Assembly (NCBI GenBank): GCA_041485125.1
Contig: JBGPIT010000020.1
Span: 1 to 26,490 of the forward strand
Direction of reading: 5' to 3'
Length of the DNA stretch: 26,490 nt
Source: JBGPIT01 sp041485125
GTDB taxonomy: Bacteria > Desulfobacterota > Binatia > UTPRO1
Part shown: piece by piece, positions 1 through 6,781 of the stretch
Position numbering within the stretch: position 1 is the stretch's first letter
How the letters are laid out: every line of letters begins with the position of its first letter
Translations under genes and position numbers: made by a program
The notes under the pieces: model-generated
What the model saw: the letters and a program-made list of their open reading frames with translations, nothing else
What the model was told of the DNA's origin: nothing
The model's database searches: none

Positions 1-321
1 ACGTCGATGGAGCCGAGCGCGACCATGCAGGTCGGCGTCGAGCTCTTCGCCGCGCCCGGTGGCGGGCCCGACAACAACGCCGTCACGAGCTCGCTCAGCG
101 TCGGCCCCGGTCAGACGGTCACATTCGCGACCACCAACGCCACGGCATTTGGGATCAACTCGATCCTCGGTGCGTCGTTCGGCAAAGGCTCGGCGCGGAT
201 TCTCGCGACGTCGAAGAAGCTGGCGAGCTCCGTGTTCGTAACCAGCACGGGCTCTCCACCCGTGACCGGGATGGTCCAGCTCACGATCATCGCGAAGACG
301 ACGCAAAAAGCGCAGAACTAG
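1..321 (+). CDS. 3' part of an unrecognised protein
   Basis: The frame is open from the first base of the window to a TAG at 319-321, so the gene probably begins upstream; the ATG codons at 7 and 25 need not be the real start. The visible ~106 residues are rich in Val, Thr, Ser, Gly and Ala with alternating hydrophobic residues (for example VGPGQTVTFATTNATAFG), which suggests beta-strands of an extracellular or surface domain. The end is basic and polar (KTTQKAQN) with no membrane anchor or sorting signal. I do not recognise a family and assign no function. Codon use (GC-rich third positions) matches the neighbouring genes, so there is no sign of recent transfer. Confidence 0.55.
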   Translation, partial: TSMEPSATMQVGVELFAAPGGGPDNNAVTSSLSVGPGQTVTFATTNATAFGINSILGASFGKGSARILATSKKLASSVFVTSTGSPPVTGMVQLTIIAKTTQKAQN

Positions 322-396
322 CGGCGATCTCTTCTCGACGACCGCGCACGCTGTCGGGAAAGCGGTATTCGTAGCGGGCATACCTGTCAACGCCCG

Positions 397-446
397 GCGG
401 TGCTGTCCGACAGCGGTGCCGTCCTCGTTCAGACGGACAGCACCGC
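397..446. repeat. 13-bp perfect inverted repeat with a nested near-copy
   Basis: GCGGTGCTGTCCG at 397-409 is exactly the reverse complement of CGGACAGCACCGC at 434-446, with a 24-base spacer. Inside the spacer, 413-424 repeats the left arm with one change (GCGGTGCCGTCC). A 5-bp stem, CCGTC 419-423 with GACGG 432-436, would compete with the large one. The left arm runs into a small palindrome, TGTCCGACA (404-412). No T-tract follows the stem directly; the T-run at 476-480 is about 30 bases away. It could be a terminator-like structure for the upstream gene, an operator, or an RNA switch for the downstream gene. Confidence 0.6.
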
Positions 447-506
447 GATCGCGGCGCCGCGGCGCGCCTAAGGGGTTTTTCCTGGTGCGGTGAGGAGATC
501 GGATAG

Positions 507-534
507 TTGTACCGACCTCTGGTGCGACTAACAT
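507..534 (+). promoter_or_regulatory. possible sigma70-type promoter for the 558 gene
   Basis: TTGTAC at 507-512 and TAACAT at 529-534 are separated by 16 bases, and lie just ahead of the AGGAGG ribosome site at 544-549. The -10 match is 4 of 6 and the -35 match is weak, so this is only a candidate. Confidence 0.25.
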
Positions 535-557
535 GGCGGCGTCAGGAGGAGTGCAAC

Positions 558-827
558 ATGACATCGAACCTTGGAATGCATCCGAGCGTCAACCGCGCGA
601 AGGATCTCGCGCGGGCGTACGAGGGTGAGGTGCCGCCGCCGTTCTACTGGCAGACGCCGCTGCTGCCGCTGCGCTACGCGAGTCGTCACCGCCCAGGACA
701 GATCGAGACAGCGCTGCCATATTCCATGCTGCCCGATCAGTTCCTGCTGGTCGCGGCGATCTCGCTGGAGCAGATCGACGAGCTGATGGAGCGCCGCGCG
801 CGACGCGAAGAGATCGGCGGCGGCTGA
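558..827 (+). CDS. small protein of unknown function (89 aa)
   Basis: The start at 558 is chosen because a strong Shine-Dalgarno AGGAGG (544-549) sits 8 bases before the ATG; the in-frame upstream TTG at 507 has no such site. The product is soluble-looking, with no signal peptide or clear membrane helix. It has a proline/aromatic segment around residues 30-40 (PPPFYWQTPLLPLRY), a middle part with Leu, Phe and Ile, and a charged helical tail (EQIDELMERRARREE) ending in three glycines. I do not recognise a family. It is alone on its strand, convergent with the aminotransferase gene, with 24 bases between the two stops. The ribosome site and codon use make it likely to be a real gene. Confidence 0.65.
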   Translation: MTSNLGMHPSVNRAKDLARAYEGEVPPPFYWQTPLLPLRYASRHRPGQIETALPYSMLPDQFLLVAAISLEQIDELMERRARREEIGGG

Positions 828-851
828 GCGCGCCCGCGGCGCAAGTGACGA

Positions 852-1721
852 TCAGAACACCGGCTCGCCTTCGCGCTCGGCGAGCGCCCGCAGGCGCGCG
901 AGGAGCTCGCGCGTGCGAAGGCCGGGCACGCCCTCTCCGATCATCCGTCCATCGAGCGCGATCACCGGCACCACCTCGGCGCCCGTGCCGGTGAGAAAGC
1001 ATTCGTCGGCGGTGTAGATGTCGTAGCGCTCGAGGCGCTCGACGGCGTAGCGCAGGCCGATCTCGGGCGCGAGCTCGCGCATGACGGCGGCGGTGATGCC
1101 GTCGAGCGCGCCGTCGGACGCGGGCGGCGTCAGCAGGCGATCGCCCTTCACGACGAACACGTTGTCGGCGGAGCACTCGGCGACGTGGCCTTCCGCGTTC
1201 AGCATCAAGGCCTCGGCGGCGCCGGCTTGATGGGCCTCGAGGCGCGCGAGGACGTTCTTCAGATAGTTGAGCGACTTGATGCGCGCGTCGACGCTGGCGT
1301 TCGGCACCTGCCGCGTCGCGGCCGTGATGACGCGAATACCGGCGGCGTAGAGGGCCTCCGAATAGATGGCGACGTCGGTGACGATGATGATGACGCGCGG
1401 GTGCGCGCAGGTGAGGGGATCGAGGCCGAGCGGCCCTTCGCCGCGGGTCACGACGAGGCGGATGTAGCCGCGCTCTTGGCGGTTCGCGCGTACGGTGTCG
1501 CGCACCGCGGCCGCGAGCGCGTCGCGCCGGAGCGGAATGCGGAGGCCGATCGCCTGCGCCGACGCGTAGAGCCGGTCGAGATGCGCATCGAGACGGAAGA
1601 CGCGACGCGCGTAGATGCGGATGCCCTCGAAGACGCCGTCACCGTAGAGCAGGCCGTGGTCGAACACGGAAACCGTTGCGCGCTCGCGCGGCAGAAGCTC
1701 GCCATCGATGTAGATCTGCAT
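852..1721 (-). CDS. ilvE: class IV aminotransferase, probably branched-chain (IlvE-type)
   Basis: A PLP fold-type IV enzyme of 289 residues, about the usual length. Visible motifs are FDHGLLYGDGVFEGIR near residues 20-35, the PLP Schiff-base lysine K149 in ARIKSLNYLKN, and E182 in the AECSADNVFVV segment that contacts the pyridine nitrogen. Family members interconvert branched-chain amino acids and 2-oxoacids with 2-oxoglutarate. D-amino-acid transaminase and aminodeoxychorismate lyase share the fold, but the YGDGVFEGIR form favours the branched-chain type. The start ATG (1721-1719) has GGAGGT five bases upstream and overlaps the stop of the regulator gene as TGATG, so the two are probably translationally coupled. 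The substrate is inferred from family resemblance. Confidence 0.85.
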   Translation of the reverse strand: MQIYIDGELLPRERATVSVFDHGLLYGDGVFEGIRIYARRVFRLDAHLDRLYASAQAIGLRIPLRRDALAAAVRDTVRANRQERGYIRLVVTRGEGPLGLDPLTCAHPRVIIIVTDVAIYSEALYAAGIRVITAATRQVPNASVDARIKSLNYLKNVLARLEAHQAGAAEALMLNAEGHVAECSADNVFVVKGDRLLTPPASDGALDGITAAVMRELAPEIGLRYAVERLERYDIYTADECFLTGTGAEVVPVIALDGRMIGEGVPGLRTRELLARLRALAEREGEPVF

Positions 1722-2572
1722 CAGGACCTCCGCACGGCGCGTGAACGCCGCTTGCTGCGTGGCGCGATGGCGCGATCGGAGAAGACGTCGCGCCAGCGCG
1801 CATAGTTGGGACCGTAGGTGCGGACGAGCAGGTCGTTGAAGCGGCCGACGATTTTCTGCACGTAGATGTCGTGCTTCAGGTAGTCCTCGACCGCGGTGAC
1901 GAAGCCGTGATTGTTGCTCCACGCCCCCGACGCCGAGCCGTCGCGGGCGACGAGGCCGACCATCGCCACCCGTGAGTCGGTGCAGAGCGTGAGGCCGCGC
2001 CCGCCCTTCTCGTGGTGGATCGTGTCCTTGATGGGATGCACGTAGACCGCCGCGGCGTCGAGGGAGAGCGCGCCGTAGGCGATCACCGCGACCCGCACGC
2101 TGCGCCGATGGGCGCTGGCGATCTCCTCGGCGAGCGCCCCGAGCTCCTCGTCCCACCCCGAGATGAGCACGGTGCGCTCCGCGCGACCCAGCATGCCGGA
2201 CGCGCGCTCCAATAACGCCTCGCGGCCGTGGACGTTCCAGATGTAGCCGACGGGCTCGTCACCGCCGAGCCCTCGTAGCTCGTCGCGCAGGCCCTCGAGC
2301 GCCCGCGTCAGCCGCCGAGCGTAGCGCTCGATGAAATCGTCGGGGTCGGCCGGAATGTAGCGCTTGCCGCGCCCGCCGTCGGCGACGAAGACGAGGTCCT
2401 TCTCCTGCAAGCGCCCGAGCACCTCGTAGACCTTCGAGCTCGGCACACCGGAGGCACGCGCCAGCTCGTAGCCGGTCGCGGGGTGGCGCCGCACGAGCGC
2501 GACGTAGAGCTTCGCCTCGTAGTCTCCGAGCCCGATGTCGCGCAGCCGTTCGAGGAGAGGTGCGGCCGTCAT
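1721..2572 (-). CDS. TrmB-family transcriptional regulator
   Basis: A 283-residue protein. An N-terminal winged helix (residues ~10-68, with YEAKLYVALVRRHPATGYEL and GVPSSKVYEVLGRLQEKDLV) is typical of TrmB. The C-terminal region (~100-260) resembles the effector/PLD-like domain of TrmB regulators (IWNVHGREALLERASGML; TVLISGWDEELGAL; AWSNNHGFVTAVEDYL). TrmB proteins are best known as sugar-responsive regulators in archaea and are scattered in bacteria. The ATG at 2572 fits the domain boundary; the frame stays open to 2671, but that extension looks non-coding. The gene sits upstream of, and overlaps by one base, the class IV aminotransferase, suggesting that it regulates that operon or senses a related metabolite. 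The ligand is unknown. Confidence 0.82.
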   Translation of the reverse strand: MTAAPLLERLRDIGLGDYEAKLYVALVRRHPATGYELARASGVPSSKVYEVLGRLQEKDLVFVADGGRGKRYIPADPDDFIERYARRLTRALEGLRDELRGLGGDEPVGYIWNVHGREALLERASGMLGRAERTVLISGWDEELGALAEEIASAHRRSVRVAVIAYGALSLDAAAVYVHPIKDTIHHEKGGRGLTLCTDSRVAMVGLVARDGSASGAWSNNHGFVTAVEDYLKHDIYVQKIVGRFNDLLVRTYGPNYARWRDVFSDRAIAPRSKRRSRAVRRS

Positions 2573-2720
2573 TCGATGGTCACTACCGACGGGGTGAATA
2601 TACGTCAAGCCCTGATTTGGCGCGGTTGCGAACCGACGCGGCGTGGGGCGGGTCGTGGTGCGCAGGCGCACCCGTCTGGCCGCAGCGAGGTCGTTCTGGT
2701 ACCGACGTCGACGGGTCCGT

Positions 2721-3743
2721 ATGGTGATCGCGCTGCGAGGATTGCTGACGGTTGCGATCGCTCTGCTCGCGGCTCCACTTGCGATGGCGACGCCTCCACA
2801 TCACACCGACGACGGCTTCCGGAACACGGCTCCGATCTCGCGCGGCGGCCTCAGCGTCACCGTGCCGTTCTTTCTGCGTCGAGCGATGGGCATGTTGCGC
2901 GATCGCGGTGGCGCGCCGCCGTCGGTCGCGAACGACGGCGCGTTTCTGCGCGCGAACGCGCGCCACAGCTCGCCGACCGTCACCTGGATCGGCCACGCGA
3001 CCGTGCTCGTCCAGATGGACCACGTGACCTTCCTCACCGACCCGATCTGGTCGCCGACGGCGAGCCCGGTCTCGTTCGCCGGCCCGCGTCGCTACGCACC
3101 GCCCGCGCTCGATCTCGACGCGCTGCCGCCGATCGACTTCGTCCTGATCTCGCACAACCATTACGATCATCTCGACGTGCCGACGTTGCGGCGCCTCGCC
3201 GAGCGCGGCAGCCGGTTCTACGTTCCGTTGGAGGTCGGCGCGCTGCTCCGCTCCGAAGGCATCGCGCCGGTCGAGGAGCTCGACTGGTGGGACGAGCGCA
3301 CCTTCGGGCCGGTGACGGTCCACTGCGTGCCGAGCCAGCACTGGAGCGGGCGTGGACTCGGCGACACCAACCACACGTTGTGGGCCGGATGGGTCGTCGT
3401 CGGGCCCGAGCGTCGCTTCTACTTCGCCGGCGACACCGGCTACTTCGCGGGCTTCAAGGAGATCGGCGAGCGACTCGGGCCGTTTGGGGTGGCGGCACTA
3501 CCGATCGGCGCGTACGAGCCGAAGGCAATGATGAAGGATGTTCACACCAATCCCGAAGAGGCCGTGCAGGCAGGCGTCGACGTCAGGGCGACACACGTGC
3601 TCGGCATCCACTACGGCACCTTCGATCTGACCGACGAGCCACTCGACGAGCCGCCGCGGCGATTTCACGCCGAGGGCGTGAAGCGTGGTCTCGACGCCGG
3701 CCGGCTGTGGACGCCGGCGCTGGGCGAAACGCGCTCCTGGTAG
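2721..3743 (+). CDS. exported metallo-beta-lactamase-fold hydrolase (NAPE-PLD/UlaG-like)
   Basis: A 340-residue protein. The ATG at 2721 starts a clear signal peptide (MVIALRGLLTVAIALLAAPL, likely cut after AMA), so it should be periplasmic or envelope-bound. The MBL motifs are complete: TWIGHATVLVQ (88-98), LTDPIWS, the zinc motif HNHYDH (145-150), PSQHWSGRG, FAGDTGY and LGIHYGTFDL. The GHATVL, DPIW and QHWSGR set is characteristic of bacterial relatives of N-acyl-phosphatidylethanolamine phospholipase D. A phosphodiesterase or lipid hydrolase role follows from the family, but the substrate cannot be read from sequence. It is divergent from the TrmB gene (148 bases between starts) and convergent with the HAD gene (28 bases). 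Confidence 0.83.
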   Translation: MVIALRGLLTVAIALLAAPLAMATPPHHTDDGFRNTAPISRGGLSVTVPFFLRRAMGMLRDRGGAPPSVANDGAFLRANARHSSPTVTWIGHATVLVQMDHVTFLTDPIWSPTASPVSFAGPRRYAPPALDLDALPPIDFVLISHNHYDHLDVPTLRRLAERGSRFYVPLEVGALLRSEGIAPVEELDWWDERTFGPVTVHCVPSQHWSGRGLGDTNHTLWAGWVVVGPERRFYFAGDTGYFAGFKEIGERLGPFGVAALPIGAYEPKAMMKDVHTNPEEAVQAGVDVRATHVLGIHYGTFDLTDEPLDEPPRRFHAEGVKRGLDAGRLWTPALGETRSW

Positions 3744-3771
3744 CCCTCACCCGGCGCGCGGGGCGATGCGC

Positions 3772-4506
3772 TCACGCGCGCGGCGTGCGTCCGGACACGA
3801 TTGCGGCGACCGCGCCGAGTCGCGGTACCACCGTCGCGCCGGGCGCGGCCGCCGCCAGCTCCGGCGCGCCGATCAGGACGACGTCGATGCCCGCGGCGCG
3901 CGCGCCCGCCCAATCCTCGCGGACGGTGTCGCCGACGTGCAGCACCTCGTGCGGCGCGAGCCGCTCCGCCGCGAGCGCGGTCGCGAAGATCGCCGGATCG
4001 GGTTTCGCCGCGCCCGCCTCGCTCGAGAGCGTGATCGGGTCGTTCGCGTGCGCGAGGCGGAGCGCCGTCAGGATGCCCCGCACGCGGCTGTCGAAGTTCG
4101 ACACCACCAGGAGGCGCAGGCCTTCGCCGCGGAGATCGCGCAGGAGCGGCACCGTATCGGGGTCGAGACGCCACGTTGCACCGTCGGCGAAGAGCGCGAA
4201 GAGGTCGTCGAAGTAGGCGTCGAAATCAGCGAAGCGGATCCCGGCGAAGACGCGGCTGACGACGGCGTGCCACCATGCCTGCTCGCGCGCCGGCAGCTCC
4301 GCCGGGGGTGTCGACGGAAAGGCGAGCGGCGGCGCGGTGCCGAAGGCGGCGCGGAAGCGCTCGTGCAGCTCGCTAGAGTCGACCGTCACGCCGTGGCGTG
4401 CGGCGACGAGCGCGTACAGCTCGCCGACCGGTCGCACCGGGTGGATCAGCGTGCCGGCGGCGTCGAACGACACCGCACGCCAGCGCGGTGCGCGCGACGC
4501 CGTCAC
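3772..4506 (-). CDS. HAD-superfamily (subclass IA) hydrolase
   Basis: A 244-residue protein with a GTG start at 4506-4504 that overlaps the upstream stop as GTGA, indicating translational coupling. HAD motifs: I, SFDAAGTLI near residues 13-21; II, VVSNFD; III, the lysine in AGAAKPDPAIF; IV, HVGDTVREDWAGARAAG. The cap between motifs I and II fits subclass IA. The nucleophilic Asp is present, but the usual second Asp of DxDxT is Ala (DAAGT), so an ordinary phosphatase mechanism is uncertain; HDHD3-like members vary at this position too. Substrate unknown. The frame stays open far upstream to 5409, but that is a shadow of the VOC gene. Confidence 0.82.
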   Translation of the reverse strand: MTASRAPRWRAVSFDAAGTLIHPVRPVGELYALVAARHGVTVDSSELHERFRAAFGTAPPLAFPSTPPAELPAREQAWWHAVVSRVFAGIRFADFDAYFDDLFALFADGATWRLDPDTVPLLRDLRGEGLRLLVVSNFDSRVRGILTALRLAHANDPITLSSEAGAAKPDPAIFATALAAERLAPHEVLHVGDTVREDWAGARAAGIDVVLIGAPELAAAAPGATVVPRLGAVAAIVSGRTPRA

Positions 4507-5369
4507 GCCTCGTCGCCGAGGCCGGGGTGCTCCCAGAACTGGATGACAACACCGAACGCCGACCGCGGCGAGACGAACGCGGTCTCCTGTCCACTGCGCC
4601 CACGCGCACGTTGCGCGATGCGCACACCATCGCGCTCCAAGCTCCGGAGGACGGGCGCGAGACGGCTGACGTGTACCGAGACGTGATGGAAGCCCTCGCC
4701 GCGCTTGGCGAGAAACGCACTCACGAACCCGTCCGCTGCCGACGGGTTCTGCTCGATGAGCTCGATCTTGTAACCGTTCAAGAAGAAGTTCGCGAGCCGG
4801 AAGCTCGCCTCGTAGCCGGTCTGCGTCGGCTTGCCCGGTGTGATCGGAAAGAAACGCTGGAAGAACTCGAGCGCGCGGCCGACGTCGCGCACCGCAATCG
4901 ACACGTGGTCGACGGCAAGCGCGACGTCCTCGCCGTCGTAGCGGTGCGTCACGACCTTCGGCCGCGGGGGCTCGTCGCCGAACGCGCTCCAGAATTGGAT
5001 CAGGATGCCGAAGGCCGAGCGCGGCGAGATGAACGCGGTCTTGCCCTCGGGGCCGGCGTCGAACCTGTCGACGACGCGTACGCCGCCGCGCTCGAGCGCG
5101 CCGATCGTCGCGTCGAAGTCCGGCGCCTCGAGCGAGAGATGATGCAGGCCCTCGCCGCGTTTGGCGATGAAGCGTTCGACGAAGCTCTCCGGGGCGGCGC
5201 TCTCGATCAGCTCGAGCTTGAACGCGCCGATGAAGAAATCGCACCAGCTGTAGTCGCCGGTGTGGCCGGGTTGGCGCTCGTTGTGCATCACGATCGGAAA
5301 GTGGCGACCGAAGAACGCGAGCGCCGCGCGCATGTCGCGCACCGCGATCGACAGATGGTTCACGCGCAT
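4503..5369 (-). CDS. tandem VOC (glyoxalase/methylmalonyl-CoA epimerase-like) protein
   Basis: 288 residues made of two homologous modules. Module 1 starts at VNHLSIAVRDM and ends at SPRSAFGILIQFW (residue ~127); module 2 starts at VDHVSIAVRDV (~153) and ends at SPRSAFGVVIQFW (~279). Each also has an IAKRGEGLHHLSLE-type segment (LAKRGEGFHHVSVH in the second). This layout is closest to methylmalonyl-CoA epimerase-type VOC domains. The likely metal positions read H5-E53-H77-Q125 and H155-E203-H229-Q277, with Gln where epimerases usually have the last Glu. The start ATG at 5369 fits module 1 closely. It is first in a two-gene operon with the HAD hydrolase. Epimerase, lyase or dioxygenase activity remains open. 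Confidence 0.8.
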   Translation of the reverse strand: MRVNHLSIAVRDMRAALAFFGRHFPIVMHNERQPGHTGDYSWCDFFIGAFKLELIESAAPESFVERFIAKRGEGLHHLSLEAPDFDATIGALERGGVRVVDRFDAGPEGKTAFISPRSAFGILIQFWSAFGDEPPRPKVVTHRYDGEDVALAVDHVSIAVRDVGRALEFFQRFFPITPGKPTQTGYEASFRLANFFLNGYKIELIEQNPSAADGFVSAFLAKRGEGFHHVSVHVSRLAPVLRSLERDGVRIAQRARGRSGQETAFVSPRSAFGVVIQFWEHPGLGDEA

Positions 5370-5461
5370 GATCCCGAGCAGCGTTAAAGTAATCGCCAGG
5401 CACCGTCAAACTTGCCGCGCTGCGAACGCGATGTTAGCGTCGGCGCGTTGCGGATGGTGGC

Positions 5462-5674
5462 ATGGCAGAGATCATCGAGCTCAAAGACATTCTTCAAGCC
5501 CGTGCCCGCCGCCGCGAGCGTGCCCTGGGCGCGCGGTGCGTTGCCATCATGGAAGAGTGTCTCGCCGCGTCGATCAGCGCCTACGACGAAGCGCCCCTGC
5601 ACGAGCGCTTCGTACGCGCCGTGAAGATCAGGCAGCTCGAGGATCTGATTGTCTACGCCGCGAATTTCGCCTGA
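5462..5674 (+). CDS. small helical protein of unknown function (70 aa)
   Basis: ATG at 5462; the ribosome site is weak (GGATGG region just upstream). The protein is largely charged and helical (ELKDILQARARRRERALGAR, then HERFVRAVKIRQLEDLIVYA), with no signal peptide or membrane segment. The stop at 5672-5674 lies 4 bases before the transpeptidase start, which lacks its own clear ribosome site, so coupling is likely. I do not recognise a family; the tight spacing is the main reason to believe the gene is real. Confidence 0.6.
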   Translation: MAEIIELKDILQARARRRERALGARCVAIMEECLAASISAYDEAPLHERFVRAVKIRQLEDLIVYAANFA

Positions 5675-5678
5675 GACG

Positions 5679-6698
5679 ATGCGCGCGCGAGGCGCCGTTG
5701 CCGCCGCGCTGCTGGCTGCCTGGCTGGTGCCGCTCGCCGGCTGCGGACCGCACGTGCCGCGGCTCCGCCGCGAGGCCGCGCTCGAGAAGATCACCACCGT
5801 CGAGGCACGCGTGCCGGTCGGGTCCGAGCTGCCCGGCCTCGTCGGCCGCATCCAGCATCATCACGCGACCCACGGCGATACGCTGCTCGACGTCGCGCGT
5901 GACAGCGGCCTCGGCTTTTCGGAGATCCACGAGGCCAACCCGAGCGTCGACGAGTGGGTGCCGCCGCCCACCGCCGAGCTGGTGATCCCGTCGCGCTGGA
6001 TCATTCCGCGTTCGCGCTACCGCGGGCTGGTGATCAACATCCCCGAGATGCGGCTCTACATGTTTCCGGCGGTGACGCGGCCTGGTGCGTGGGTGCCCAT
6101 CCTGACGTGGCCGATCGGCATCGGCACCGACGACGCGCCGAGCCCCGTCGGGCCGTTCACGGTGCGATCCAAAGACGCCAATCCGACGTGGATCGTTCCC
6201 GACGACATCCGGAAAACGATGGATGAGCCGAAACGCGTCGTCGGGCCGGGCCCCGACAATCCCCTCGGCGCGTATCGCATTCGGCTGTCGAAGGGGATCT
6301 ATGCGATCCACGGTACCAACAGCCCCTGGTCGATCGGCCGGCAGACGACCCACGGCTGCGTGCGCCTCTATCCCGAGGACATCGCGGAGCTCTACCCGAT
6401 GGTGAAGGCGGGCTTCCCGGGCGAGCTGGTCTACCAGCCCGTCAAGGTCGGCGAGGAGAACGGTCGGATCTACGTCCAGGTGCACGACGACGTGTACGGC
6501 CGGGTCGCGAACATGGAGACCTACGCGTGGCGTGAGGTGCAGAAGGCCGGGGTCGCTATGCGCGTCGATCGTGAGCGCGTGCGGGCGGCGGTGCGGGAGA
6601 AGCGCGGCATCCCGATCGACGTGACACGGACCGGCGGCTCCGCGCCGATTCTCGCCGGCGAGACGCACGAGCGTCGCGACGCACGACGCCGGCGCTGA
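5679..6698 (+). CDS. LysM-containing L,D-transpeptidase (YkuD family) lipoprotein
   Basis: 339 residues. The start at 5679 gives a lipoprotein signal ending in the lipobox LAGC, with Cys22. A LysM-like peptidoglycan-binding segment covers ~60-106 (HATHGDTLLDVARDSGL ... PPTAELVIPSRWIIP). The YkuD catalytic domain covers ~114-254, with IYAIHGTNSPWSIGR and TTHGCVRLYPED; Cys227 is the nucleophile and His211/His225 belong to the motif. Such enzymes, like E. coli ErfK/YbiS/YcfS/YnhG, form 3-3 crosslinks or attach lipoproteins to meso-diaminopimelate; the LysM-YkuD layout resembles the latter group. The C-terminal ~80 residues are basic and show no known domain. It follows the 70-residue gene by 4 bases. 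Its partner could be the alanine-zipper lipoprotein at 21089-21346. Confidence 0.9.
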   Translation: MRARGAVAAALLAAWLVPLAGCGPHVPRLRREAALEKITTVEARVPVGSELPGLVGRIQHHHATHGDTLLDVARDSGLGFSEIHEANPSVDEWVPPPTAELVIPSRWIIPRSRYRGLVINIPEMRLYMFPAVTRPGAWVPILTWPIGIGTDDAPSPVGPFTVRSKDANPTWIVPDDIRKTMDEPKRVVGPGPDNPLGAYRIRLSKGIYAIHGTNSPWSIGRQTTHGCVRLYPEDIAELYPMVKAGFPGELVYQPVKVGEENGRIYVQVHDDVYGRVANMETYAWREVQKAGVAMRVDRERVRAAVREKRGIPIDVTRTGGSAPILAGETHERRDARRRR

Positions 6699-6781
6699 GC
6701 GCGCCTCGCACGCGGTGATCCACGGCGGCTGTGCGGTTCGTTGCGGGGGGCGCAGCGCGATCGCAGCTCGTCGCAGCGCTG

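Noticed and set aside
852..2156. 434-residue form of the aminotransferase
   Set aside because: The extension is a shadow of the TrmB gene; the ATG at 1721 has a good ribosome site.
3744..3785. GCGCGC-rich inverted repeat between convergent genes
   Set aside because: Simple alternating GC sequence pairs with itself by chance in this composition, and there is no T-tract.
2483..4216. 577-residue plus-strand frame across the regulator/hydrolase/HAD region
   Set aside because: Crosses three recognisable genes in the wrong frames and has low-complexity Arg/Ala sequence.
3772..5409. 545-residue fusion upstream of the HAD domain
   Set aside because: The upstream part is a shadow of the tandem VOC gene, and the GTG at 4506 with the GTGA overlap gives a normal HAD length.
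5383..5409. promoter for the VOC-HAD operon (TTGACG, 15-base spacer, TTTAAC on minus)
   Set aside because: The spacer is short and the resulting leader would be only about 7 bases, so support is too weak.
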